A stretch of 64,000 nucleotides of DNA. It comes from TMED23 sp964639965 (lineage in GTDB: Bacteria; Pseudomonadota; Alphaproteobacteria; Rhodospirillales; UBA2165). This document shows, piece by piece, positions 54,962 through 62,240 of this stretch. A program made the translations under genes and the position numbers. The stretch is from positions 6,451 through 70,450 of the forward strand of contig CAZXGI010000006.1 of the NCBI GenBank assembly GCA_964639965.1, given 5' to 3'. How positions within the stretch are numbered: position 1 is the first letter of the stretch; every line of letters begins with the position of its first letter. The notes under the pieces are model-generated. The model ran no database searches and had not been told where the DNA came from. It saw only the letters and a list, made by a program, of their open reading frames with translations.

Positions 54962-55516
54962 CTATTTTAGTATTTGTGGAATCCCCGCCGTCACGAGAAT
55001 AACGCTATCAGAAACATCCGCAATTTTCTGATTCATTTTTCCTGCCCAATCTGCAAACTGCCGGGCTAAAGCATTTTCTGGTGTGATTCCGTGGCCAACC
55101 TCATTCGACACCAAAACAACGGGGAAATCTATAACCCCAACCAAAGCACACAGATCATCTATTTCTGCCTCAACATTCTTATTAAGGAACATTATATTCG
55201 TTAACCACAACGTCAAACAATCAACTAAAACAGGCTTCGGAAGACCTTTGAACGATAACAGTGTATGAACTAGTAATACGGGTTCCTCAACGGTTTGCCA
55301 TAAGTCGCCGCGCCGTTCTTGATGAACTAAAATTCTAGAAGCCATTTCACTATCATGGGCTTCAGCCGTAGCAATATAAATACCCCCACCGATTTCTTCG
55401 ATAAGCCGCTCAGCGAAGAGACTTTTACCCGAACGTTGTCCACCAAGAACTAACGTAAACCCTGACTGCTTTAAGTTTAAAGGCTCATTCATACCATCAG
55501 TACCCATCAAAACCAA
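54962..55516 (-). CDS. cobU: Adenosylcobinamide kinase / adenosylcobinamide-phosphate guanylyltransferase
   Basis: A 184-residue CobU/CobP with P-loop LVLGGQRSGKSLFAERLIEE, IYIATAEAHDSEMASRI and VLVDCLTLWLTNI. It phosphorylates and guanylylates adenosylcobinamide. The frame opens with TTG at 55516, four bases after AGGCGG; the ATG at 55507 is the alternative. First gene of the cobU-cobW-cobN-cobO-cobQ unit, with a TATAAT box about 50 bases upstream. Confidence 0.93.
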   Translation of the reverse strand: MVLMGTDGMNEPLNLKQSGFTLVLGGQRSGKSLFAERLIEEIGGGIYIATAEAHDSEMASRILVHQERRGDLWQTVEEPVLLVHTLLSFKGLPKPVLVDCLTLWLTNIMFLNKNVEAEIDDLCALVGVIDFPVVLVSNEVGHGITPENALARQFADWAGKMNQKIADVSDSVILVTAGIPQILK

Positions 55517-55565
55517 AATACCGCCTAAATATTTTTTTCATATGAATCCTAAATACTAACCCAAT

Positions 55566-55571
55566 ATTATA
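55566..55571 (-). promoter_or_regulatory. TATAAT -10 box upstream of cobU
   Basis: A perfect TATAAT (read leftward) lies 50 bases before the cobU start codon, within the 193-base gap after the phosphatase gene. The -35 region is poor (CTGAAG at about 16 bases), so an activator may be involved. I searched this gap for a cobalamin riboswitch core and found none. Confidence 0.35.
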
Positions 55572-55709
55572 ACAAAACTGCCAAGGACTTCAGCCTAAAA
55601 TCAATATATCAAAATAATCCAAGTTCAAATTATTCGGCTAAACCAACCTTATTATGATGTTGGAAAACCGACATGGCTAGCATTTAGGTATCTGAATATA
55701 AAAAATACA

Positions 55710-56291
55710 TTAGCGGTTTATACCGTGAACACACCAGGCTCTCAAATCACCTTCGGGAATATTCTCAATCTGGGTAATTGACAAATTATCCAATTGAAAA
55801 GTTAGAGCTGATTTAGCGAATAAATTCAGAGCCACCGTCAAAGCAGCACGAATTGTGCCAGCATGTGCGACCGCTATTATATCTCGGCCTTCATACTCTA
55901 TCGAGAGTTCTTCAATGGTACGCGAAACACGATCCACCATTTGCACAAAACTTTCACCTCCAGGTGGTGCCTCAGTGGCAAAATTCATCCAGAATTTCCT
56001 AGTTTGGTTATCTCTAAGGTCTTGCCAACTTCTGCCATTCCAATCACCAAAATCTTGTTCCATCAATCCCTTTACTATACGACAATCGACGCCTCCAAGT
56101 GCCGCTGCTGTCTGGGTGGTCCTAGGTAAACCGCTCGTCAACCAGACCGCGTCTTTTGGCAGCATTGCCATCCGAGCCTTGATTACTTTTCGATCTTTAA
56201 GATCAGCATCAACGTCATCTTGACCATGAATAATTCCGGGCAGTCCCGCAGATGGTGCATGCCGTACCCACCACCAGTGCGTTGAATTCAT
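55710..56291 (-). CDS. Histidine phosphatase, probable alpha-ribazole-5'-phosphate phosphatase
   Basis: A 193-residue branch-1 histidine phosphatase. The phospho-acceptor is in WWWVRHAPSAG, a conserved acid region is MEQDFGDWNGRSW, and the second His is in IAVAHAGTIRAAL. The ATG shares a base with the cobS stop (TAATG). The position next to cobS and cobT strongly suggests removal of the phosphate from alpha-ribazole phosphate or cobalamin phosphate. Confidence 0.87.
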   Translation of the reverse strand: MNSTHWWWVRHAPSAGLPGIIHGQDDVDADLKDRKVIKARMAMLPKDAVWLTSGLPRTTQTAAALGGVDCRIVKGLMEQDFGDWNGRSWQDLRDNQTRKFWMNFATEAPPGGESFVQMVDRVSRTIEELSIEYEGRDIIAVAHAGTIRAALTVALNLFAKSALTFQLDNLSITQIENIPEGDLRAWCVHGINR

Positions 56292-57181
56292 TACATACCT
56301 GCCATAATAATTGTTAATAATAATGAAATTTCTGTTATCTGCTGAGCGGCCCCTAAAACATCACCGGTTTGTCCTCCTATACGGGTAGCTACAAAATAAA
56401 TGAAAAATCCAGCCACTAGCAACGAAACACCGAAAGCAAGAACAGTAAGTCTAAAACCCAGACAAAACAGCACCAAGCCTATGCCTATTAACAAAGCTGT
56501 AATTGCACGATCAAAACTCGGCTTACCAGCGCCAGCGCTCAAACCATCTTCACGTGCAACGGGGACAAAATACATAATTACTGGCAGAGCCGCGCGCGAA
56601 CCGGCTGCCACCGCAATCAACGTTGTAAATATATAACTAAACCCTAGTTCTGCAATTTCTGTATATGCTGTCCAACGCAAACCAAAGCTAAAAAGCAAAG
56701 CCATTACACCATAGCTTCCTATTTGACTATCCCTCATAATTTTTAGTTTCTGATCTCGCGTTATCCCCCCCCCAAGACCATCAAAAGTATCTGCTAATCC
56801 ATCCTCGTGGAGTGCGCCGGTTAAAAGAGTGATAGTGAGCAAAGCAAATAGCGCCAATAGGACCGGCGAGAAGCCAAACCAACCAGCAATCCACAAAACT
56901 ACGGATGCTAACAAACCAATAAATGCTCCAACAATAGGAAAAAATCTCGAAGCTTCAGAAATCGAAAATTCGTTAGGAGAAATACCTAAATAGAATGGGA
57001 TCCGCGTTAACACACAGAAACAAATCTTTAAGTCAGAAAACCAACCTTGTTTGTTTACGTTAGATTTTAATCTTTCTAACAAACCGAGAGTATTCTTTGA
57101 TTCTTTATCAAGAACTGTCTCTTTTAATTTATTCTCATCAATATTCTCCGGCTTCCTAATATTTTCTTCTTTCTTGTCCAA
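56291..57181 (-). CDS. cobS: Adenosylcobinamide-GDP ribazoletransferase (cobalamin synthase)
   Basis: A 296-residue inner-membrane CobS/CobV with five to six hydrophobic helices. It has FFPIVGAFIGLLASVVLWI and the signature ALHEDGLADTFDGLGGG. It joins adenosylcobinamide-GDP to alpha-ribazole (phosphate). The frame begins with TTG at 57181, preceded by AAAGGA. This gives an unusual, highly charged 45-residue N-terminal extension before the first conserved segment (SDLKICFCVLTRIPFY), longer than in most homologues. Confidence 0.92.
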   Translation of the reverse strand: MDKKEENIRKPENIDENKLKETVLDKESKNTLGLLERLKSNVNKQGWFSDLKICFCVLTRIPFYLGISPNEFSISEASRFFPIVGAFIGLLASVVLWIAGWFGFSPVLLALFALLTITLLTGALHEDGLADTFDGLGGGITRDQKLKIMRDSQIGSYGVMALLFSFGLRWTAYTEIAELGFSYIFTTLIAVAAGSRAALPVIMYFVPVAREDGLSAGAGKPSFDRAITALLIGIGLVLFCLGFRLTVLAFGVSLLVAGFFIYFVATRIGGQTGDVLGAAQQITEISLLLTIIMAGM

Positions 57182-57291
57182 AATAAGTCCTTTAAAAAAT
57201 TGCTTTCGAAGATGCCAACGAAGTTATATGACACGATATAATTCTAGTTTATCATACTCAAACAATTTTCTACGTACGATGGGAGTACGCA

Positions 57292-58314
57292 ATGAAAAAA
57301 AAACCGGTGACAACACTAAATTCGGTCAGAGAATTAATTCACAACTTTTGGGGGCCGGATGAAGAAGCTATGGCTGCTGCTCGAGCAAGAGAGCCTAAGC
57401 TTACCAAACCAAAAGGCTCCCTAGGTCGATTAGAGGAAATTTCTGAGTGGCTAGCCGGATGGCAAGGTAAACACCCAGCACAAATCAACTTGCCAAGGGT
57501 CATTATATTTGCTGGCTCGCACGGTATAACATCACAAAATGTCTCTGCTTTCCCAACAGAAGTAAATCGACAAATGATCGCTAATTTTCAAGGCGGAGGC
57601 GCTGCTATAAACCAACTTTGCAAAGTGTTCGATGTTGAATTAAAAATAATGGAAACAGCCCTTGAAATTCCAACCCGTGATTTCTCTCGCGAGCCTGCAA
57701 TGGATGACAGTGATTGTGCTGAAGCCATAGCTTTTGGTATGTCTGGACCAGATATAGGAATAGATGTTTTGTGTATCGGGGAAATGGGTATAGGCAATAC
57801 AACAGCATCAGCGGCAATTTGCCATGCACTATATGGTGGTAAAGCTAGTGACTGGGCGGGACCCGGCACCGGTGTGACCGGCAAAGAACTTGAGAACAAG
57901 ATAAGAATCGTAAAAGAAAGTGTCATACTACACAAAGCTGTCCTAACAGATAGCCTCGAAATATTGCGTTGCTTCGGAGGCCGTGAAATGGCCGCGATTT
58001 GCGGCGCAATTATAACTGCGCGCCTATCAAGAATTCCTGTTTTGTTAGATGGCTACGTTGTTTGTTCTGCGGCTGCTGTTTTACATTCCATAGATTCTAA
58101 TGCATTAGACCACTGTTTGGTTGCACATGTCTCTGCAGAACCGGGTCACAAACATCTACTTGAAGAAATCAATAAAATACCACTATTTGATTTAGGTATG
58201 AGGCTTGGTGAAGGATCCGGAGCTGCTTTAGCCATAGGAATATTAAGAAGTGCAGTCGCCTGTCATAGTGGTATGGCAACCTTCGAGGAAGCCGCCGTAA
58301 ATAATAAAATTTAA
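57292..58314 (+). CDS. cobT: Nicotinate-nucleotide-dimethylbenzimidazole phosphoribosyltransferase
   Basis: A 340-residue CobT (CobU in Pseudomonas naming), making alpha-ribazole phosphate from the lower-ligand base. Motifs: KPKGSLGRLEEISEWLAGWQ, GSHGITSQNVSAFPTEVN and GEMGIGNTTASAAICHAL; the catalytic Glu is in GMATFEEAAV near the C-terminus. GGGAG lies six bases before the ATG. It diverges from cobS. Confidence 0.95.
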   Translation: MKKKPVTTLNSVRELIHNFWGPDEEAMAAARAREPKLTKPKGSLGRLEEISEWLAGWQGKHPAQINLPRVIIFAGSHGITSQNVSAFPTEVNRQMIANFQGGGAAINQLCKVFDVELKIMETALEIPTRDFSREPAMDDSDCAEAIAFGMSGPDIGIDVLCIGEMGIGNTTASAAICHALYGGKASDWAGPGTGVTGKELENKIRIVKESVILHKAVLTDSLEILRCFGGREMAAICGAIITARLSRIPVLLDGYVVCSAAAVLHSIDSNALDHCLVAHVSAEPGHKHLLEEINKIPLFDLGMRLGEGSGAALAIGILRSAVACHSGMATFEEAAVNNKI

Positions 58315-58326
58315 TTTGTCTATCGG

Positions 58327-59208
58327 TTAATTTTCTTGGGTCCTTGAATAGCTTCCAAAATTCTCAATTAAGAATTTATCAAATAAGCAGGCTGCAACAA
58401 TGCCCATAACTACCCACATAACAGCTGAAGAAAATAAAGAAATCACAGCAAAATGTGCTGCCAACTCAGGGGGCGAAGCGCCAATCGCTCCTGCTTCTGG
58501 AACAGGCGCACCTAATGCGTGGGGGGCTATCAATAATAAAAGACCAACTGCCCGCCAAACATTTGAACTACAAAAAACTAGAACTGACAAGCCGGCAACA
58601 CTTAATACTGCTATTCCAAGCCACCAAATTTGACGAGCCAGCAAATCACCCGCAACTGAACCGGGCAATTCAGGAGGCAGCCCTAATGCTGGCAAAAATG
58701 AAAAACAAGCAAAACCTGCTAGACCCCAGAGCATACCATTAAGAAAGGTGATTGAACCTCCATAAAAAATAAAACCGGATACCAACAAAAAAGAAAAAGC
58801 TATAGCCGTAAGAATATTTGCAGCCAAAGTATACAAAGAACGCTCAATACCCTCTTGAGGGGACCAAACAAGATCACTATGCGAATGCGCCCCTTGGAAA
58901 TTATTGACTGCATTTATTGACGCCGAACCAGCATGCGCTGTTTTAACATTGGGATGCACGTGTGCTGTACCTTCAGCATGGATATGGAAATTTTTTTCGT
59001 GAAGATGTGGAACGTTTCCTCCGGCATGGTTATGAGTTAACCCCGTTTGATGAACATGCCTGACAATAACCGAAGGTGAATTTGCAAGTTTTTCATAGTT
59101 CTCGGCTTTCAAAATAAGCGGTTGTACTGCAGCCAAATGGAATATTGTGAGTACTATTCCGGCAACAGTACCAGAAAACAGCACCGTAAGGAGTAATCGC
59201 TGTAACAT
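58327..59208 (-). CDS. cbtA: CbtA cobalt transporter subunit with expanded His-rich loop
   Basis: A 293-residue CbtA-family inner-membrane protein with a first helix at about residues 8-30 and further helices at about 125-150, 158-180, 195-215 and 250-280. Between helices 1 and 2 lies a periplasmic loop (residues 51-110) with 13 His, e.g. HLHEKNFHIHAEGTAHVH. Most CbtA proteins are shorter, so this metal-capturing loop is expanded. It works with CbtB, encoded nine bases upstream under riboswitch control, in cobalt import for the cobalamin genes. Confidence 0.9.
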   Translation of the reverse strand: MLQRLLLTVLFSGTVAGIVLTIFHLAAVQPLILKAENYEKLANSPSVIVRHVHQTGLTHNHAGGNVPHLHEKNFHIHAEGTAHVHPNVKTAHAGSASINAVNNFQGAHSHSDLVWSPQEGIERSLYTLAANILTAIAFSFLLVSGFIFYGGSITFLNGMLWGLAGFACFSFLPALGLPPELPGSVAGDLLARQIWWLGIAVLSVAGLSVLVFCSSNVWRAVGLLLLIAPHALGAPVPEAGAIGASPPELAAHFAVISLFSSAVMWVVMGIVAACLFDKFLIENFGSYSRTQEN

Positions 59209-59217
59209 TAAATTGTC

Positions 59218-59403
59218 CTAATGACAGGGAAATGAATTGGCATGCCGAGCATCGTGTGTGGCACTGTGGATTACATTAACACCGGAAAAACCAACTCCGA
59301 GTAAAATAAATGTACCTATCACACACCCCAATACTGCCATTACTAGCCTATCGGGCAAACTTGCTATTTTATTAACATTCTGAAAATTTTTTACTTCTCT
59401 CAT
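59218..59403 (-). CDS. cbtB: CbtB cobalt transporter small subunit
   Basis: A 61-residue protein with one membrane helix (about residues 22-45) and the diagnostic His-rich C-terminus HSATHDARHANSFPCH. The reading frame is open to 59490, but the ATG at 59403 is chosen because GGAGGG lies four bases before it and the upstream 87 bases are occupied by a cobalamin riboswitch. It forms the cobalt uptake system with CbtA. Confidence 0.92.
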   Translation of the reverse strand: MREVKNFQNVNKIASLPDRLVMAVLGCVIGTFILLGVGFSGVNVIHSATHDARHANSFPCH

Positions 59404-59404
59404 A

Positions 59405-59545
59405 TCACCCTCCGTGGTTACTTTTGATGGCGGTATCTGACTTGCAAAATGCCTACAGTTGCGGGGGCAGCTAAGGATTTGCCAGTTCATTCTAACTAAC
59501 GTACCTTATTCCCTTTTTTACTTCATAATGAGGTAAACCATCACA
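59405..59545 (-). promoter_or_regulatory. Cobalamin riboswitch controlling cbtB-cbtA
   Basis: Read leftward, the invariant core CTGCCCCCGCAACTGTAGGC (59470-59451) is preceded by GGCAAATCC and followed by the B12-box-like GTCAGATACCGCC (59441-59429). The cbtB ribosome-binding site CGGAGGG follows just before the ATG. There is no long P8-P12 insertion between core and B12 box, so this is the compact form. The expression platform probably sequesters the ribosome-binding site, repressing cobalt uptake when B12 is plentiful. The 5' limit is approximate. Confidence 0.9.
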
Positions 59546-59859
59546 ACTATCGTTAACGGCAAGTCTTATGAGAGTCAATCTGTTTTATTGCGTCGTGATT
59601 CAAAGCCAGTGAAACCAAAAATTTTGCAAATTAACTATTCAAGTAATATAGATTAAAGGTTACTGTAAAAAAAATATTTAGCTAACTTGCGCAACGTGAT
59701 AAAAAATTAAGGAAATTACTAATAGATAGTAGCTTCAATTTTGGGCTCCTAACCCTCCTGAAAGGATTTGGTAGGAACTTTGAAGTTCTAAGGCTATTAC
59801 CAAGCGCATCGATCAGAGGGAAAGTTGCAAGGTCTAAGTTTTGAATTTATGGAATTTTT
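59546..59859. other. Non-coding AT-rich spacer between cbtB leader and the UbiX-like gene
   Basis: These 314 bases hold no supported gene. The left half (59546-59700) must contain the promoter for the leftward riboswitch transcript; a TTGACT element at about 59573 (read leftward) is a weak candidate without a convincing -10. The right half contains the structured element described separately. Confidence 0.6.
59732..59784 (+). ncRNA. Structured leader or small RNA upstream of the UbiX-like gene
   Basis: Three nested pairings form one long hairpin: CTTCAA (59732-59737) with TTGAAG (59779-59784); GCTCCTAACC (59744-59753) with GGTAGGAAC (59769-59777), with one bulge and one mismatch; and TCCT-GAA-AGGA (59755-59765) at the tip. 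The 75-base tail to the start codon has no further strong structure. It resembles no riboswitch class I can recognise. It may be a cis-regulatory leader or an independent small RNA. Confidence 0.4.
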
Positions 59860-60447
59860 ATGAAAAAAATTATTATAGGTATAACAGGATCAACAGGCTC
59901 AATCTTAGGTGTCCGCTTGCTTGAGATGCTTAGTGAAACAGACGTCGAAACACATTTAATTATCAGCAAATGGGGCCATCAAACTTTAGAGCACGAGACC
60001 AGTTATTCCTACGACGAAGTTACTTCCATGGCCGATATCTTTTATGGCCCAGGAGATATGGGGGCTGCTGTTTCTTCGGGTTCATTTCAAACAAATGGTA
60101 TGGTTGTTATACCCTGTTCAATGGCAAGCCTTGCCGCGATATCAAATGGCCAAGGCACTCATCTTATACACAGAGCCGCAGATGTAATCATTAAAGAACA
60201 GCGGAAACTAATATTGGTAGCTCGCGAAACGCCACTCAATCAAATTCATTTGGAAAATATGCTAAAACTTGCGCGCATGGGCGTTAGCATAGCACCCCCA
60301 ATGATGGCATTTTATAATCACCCAGAAAAAATAGAGGATATGGTCGACCACATAGTCATGCGTGTATTGGACCAATTCGATATTACCGTCGATACCGTGC
60401 CACGTTGGGATGGCAAAATGAAACTCCAGCAAAAAAAAACTTCTTAG
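59860..60447 (+). CDS. ubiX: UbiX-family flavin prenyltransferase
   Basis: A 195-residue UbiX/Pad1-type flavoprotein. N-terminal IIIGITGSTGSILGVRLLEML (FMN-binding glycine loop), the VVIPCSMASLAAISNGQG stretch (active-site Ser) and LILVARETPLNQIHLENML (C-terminal conserved loop) are present. Members prenylate FMN to make the cofactor of UbiD decarboxylases. No ubiD lies in the window, so it may serve a ubiquinone UbiD or a catabolic UbiD elsewhere. Single gene, with a terminator after it and a structured leader before it. Confidence 0.88.
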   Translation: MKKIIIGITGSTGSILGVRLLEMLSETDVETHLIISKWGHQTLEHETSYSYDEVTSMADIFYGPGDMGAAVSSGSFQTNGMVVIPCSMASLAAISNGQGTHLIHRAADVIIKEQRKLILVARETPLNQIHLENMLKLARMGVSIAPPMMAFYNHPEKIEDMVDHIVMRVLDQFDITVDTVPRWDGKMKLQQKKTS

Positions 60448-60521
60448 GCACCCGTCTATAATAACCTAAGTTCGCATTGTTTCACTATTGCAGATGAAAT
60501 ATTGAGGTTTTACATGGGAAG

Positions 60522-60560
60522 AACCCCCCTAGCAATCATCAGAAGGCTAGGGGGTTTTCT
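60522..60560. terminator. Terminator between convergent ubiX-like and permease genes
   Basis: AACCCCCCTAGC (60522-60533) pairs with GCTAGGGGGTT (60546-60556) with one bulged C and a 12-base loop, followed rightward by TTTTCT. It lies 75 bases after the rightward UbiX-like gene and 35 bases after the end of the leftward permease gene, so it may serve both directions. Confidence 0.75.
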
Positions 60561-60594
60561 ACAATTACTTTGCAGCTTTGTTTAAATAACAAAT

Positions 60595-61965
60595 TTAATC
60601 ATCTTCAGGCATTACGGCGTTAAGAACTGCTGCCACGATACCAGATACAACAATACCTGAAACAAATAACGGAATTGACCAGTCAACAAAGCTCGTCGAT
60701 GGGATTGGACCAAATTTTGCCAATTTACCAAGTTGATCTACTTGCCAAATACCAACACCCAATCCAAGAGAAATTGCAACTATCGTCATATTGCGAGCAC
60801 TAAAACCAGCTTGGCCAATTAACTTCATGCCCGCCGCTGCAATCATACCAAACATCACCACAGCCGCGCCACCCAACACAGCCGAAGGCAACGCTGCGAC
60901 TAATGCAGCCAACTTTGGCACTAAGCCTGCAAGAATTAAGAAAACGGCACCAATAGAAACAACATGGCGACTCATTACCTTTGTATAAGAAACTAACCCA
61001 ACATTCTGACTGTAAGAGGTGTTGGGCAAACCCCCAAACAATGCAACGACAGCAGAGCCAAAACCATCTGCCATAATTCCACCTTTTAGCTCTTCATCGG
61101 TTGGCTCGCGATTTGCTCCACCCATGGTAATCCCAGAAATGTCACCGACTGTTTCGATCGTTGTAATAAAGGCCATTATGATCATCAATCCTATCAGACC
61201 AAGAGCCGCAGGGCTGGAGAAGTCCAATCCAAACCACTGATCCGGAAATCCAAACCAATCAGAACTTCCTATCTTTGCTATCGCTTTAGGACTGACCATT
61301 CCAAGAGGTATAGCAACTATATAGCCTATCACTAATCCAAAAAATATGGATGCAGCTGACCAGATACCCTTACCATACCGTCGAATAAGTAAGGTTACAA
61401 TTATTACGAATATCGCCATCCCCCAGTTTGATAAACTACCAAACCCGAGCCCTTTACAAAACGGGGCTGGAAAGGCTCCACAACCTGCTGAGTACTTTAT
61501 GCCTACTGGAAGCAGCGTAAGTCCGATTGTCAAGACAACCACGCCAGAAACTATGGAGGGAATATATTTACGAATTTGTGGAATAAAAAACCCAAGAATT
61601 ATCTGAAACAAACCTCCTATCAACGAAGCACCAAAAACTGCTGCCAGTGTAGCTCCACTCTTTAAAGCTCCGATTAGAATACCAACATAAGCAAAACTGG
61701 TGCCTTGGACCACAGGAAGACGTGAACCTATGGGGCCTATACCAATGGTTTGAATAAGAGTTGCTACCCCAGCGGCAAGCAAAGCTATTTGAACCAGCGG
61801 CGTAATAAGCTGCGGTCCACCTGCCGCTAAAGCAATTAGGAGAGGTACTGTTACATTACCAGCAAACATGGCCAATACATGCTGAATCCCGAGCGGTATG
61901 GCTTCACCAAGCGGCGGAGAATAATCCGGATTTTGTAAATCCGCTTCTGATGGTTGATCCGTCAT
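60595..61965 (-). CDS. NCS2-family nucleobase (xanthine/uracil) permease
   Basis: A 456-residue polytopic membrane protein of the nucleobase/cation symporter-2 family. PLGEAIPLGIQHVLAMFAGN begins the first helix, and PNTSYSQNVGLVSYTKV is the family signature near helix 9. About 12-14 hydrophobic helices are visible. A strong Shine-Dalgarno (AAAGGAGGT) precedes the ATG by six bases. Beside a guanine deaminase, uptake of guanine or xanthine is the most likely role. Specificity within the family cannot be settled by eye. Confidence 0.9.
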   Translation of the reverse strand: MTDQPSEADLQNPDYSPPLGEAIPLGIQHVLAMFAGNVTVPLLIALAAGGPQLITPLVQIALLAAGVATLIQTIGIGPIGSRLPVVQGTSFAYVGILIGALKSGATLAAVFGASLIGGLFQIILGFFIPQIRKYIPSIVSGVVVLTIGLTLLPVGIKYSAGCGAFPAPFCKGLGFGSLSNWGMAIFVIIVTLLIRRYGKGIWSAASIFFGLVIGYIVAIPLGMVSPKAIAKIGSSDWFGFPDQWFGLDFSSPAALGLIGLMIIMAFITTIETVGDISGITMGGANREPTDEELKGGIMADGFGSAVVALFGGLPNTSYSQNVGLVSYTKVMSRHVVSIGAVFLILAGLVPKLAALVAALPSAVLGGAAVVMFGMIAAAGMKLIGQAGFSARNMTIVAISLGLGVGIWQVDQLGKLAKFGPIPSTSFVDWSIPLFVSGIVVSGIVAAVLNAVMPEDD

Positions 61966-62141
61966 CTAAAACCTCCTTTATATTTGGAACAAATAAAATA
62001 ATTAATTTAATAGTAGTTATCATTATAAAATACAAAACTTAGAGAACCTAATTTATAAAATCAAATTATACTAGATAAAAATCTATCAACACAAATATCT
62101 GCGTTTAACAAATATTTTTTATTTCACTTCTAAATTAGTTA

Positions 62142-62182
62142 TTTGAGAAACCATAAAATCTAAAAATCCTTATTTTCTCAAA
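62142..62182. repeat. Inverted repeat with 9-bp arms in the permease upstream region
   Basis: TTTGAGAAA (62142-62150) and TTTCTCAAA (62174-62182) are perfect arms 23 bases apart, between the guanine deaminase stop and the permease start. No U-run follows on either strand in the right place. It may be an operator for purine-responsive control or an mRNA hairpin. The rest of the 275-base gap is AT-rich with nothing else recognisable. Confidence 0.4.
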
Positions 62183-62240
62183 AAAATTACCTTGTTCAAA
62201 AAATTCAACAATTTGATTCAACTTTTGACTAATTAACTTC

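Noticed and set aside
55517..55709. Possible cobalamin riboswitch upstream of cobU
   Set aside because: No conserved core is found; only a TATAAT box and weak inverted repeats.
59404..59490. N-terminal 29-codon extension of the cbtB reading frame
   Set aside because: It coincides with the cobalamin riboswitch core and B12 box, and the internal ATG has an excellent ribosome-binding site and the family-typical start.
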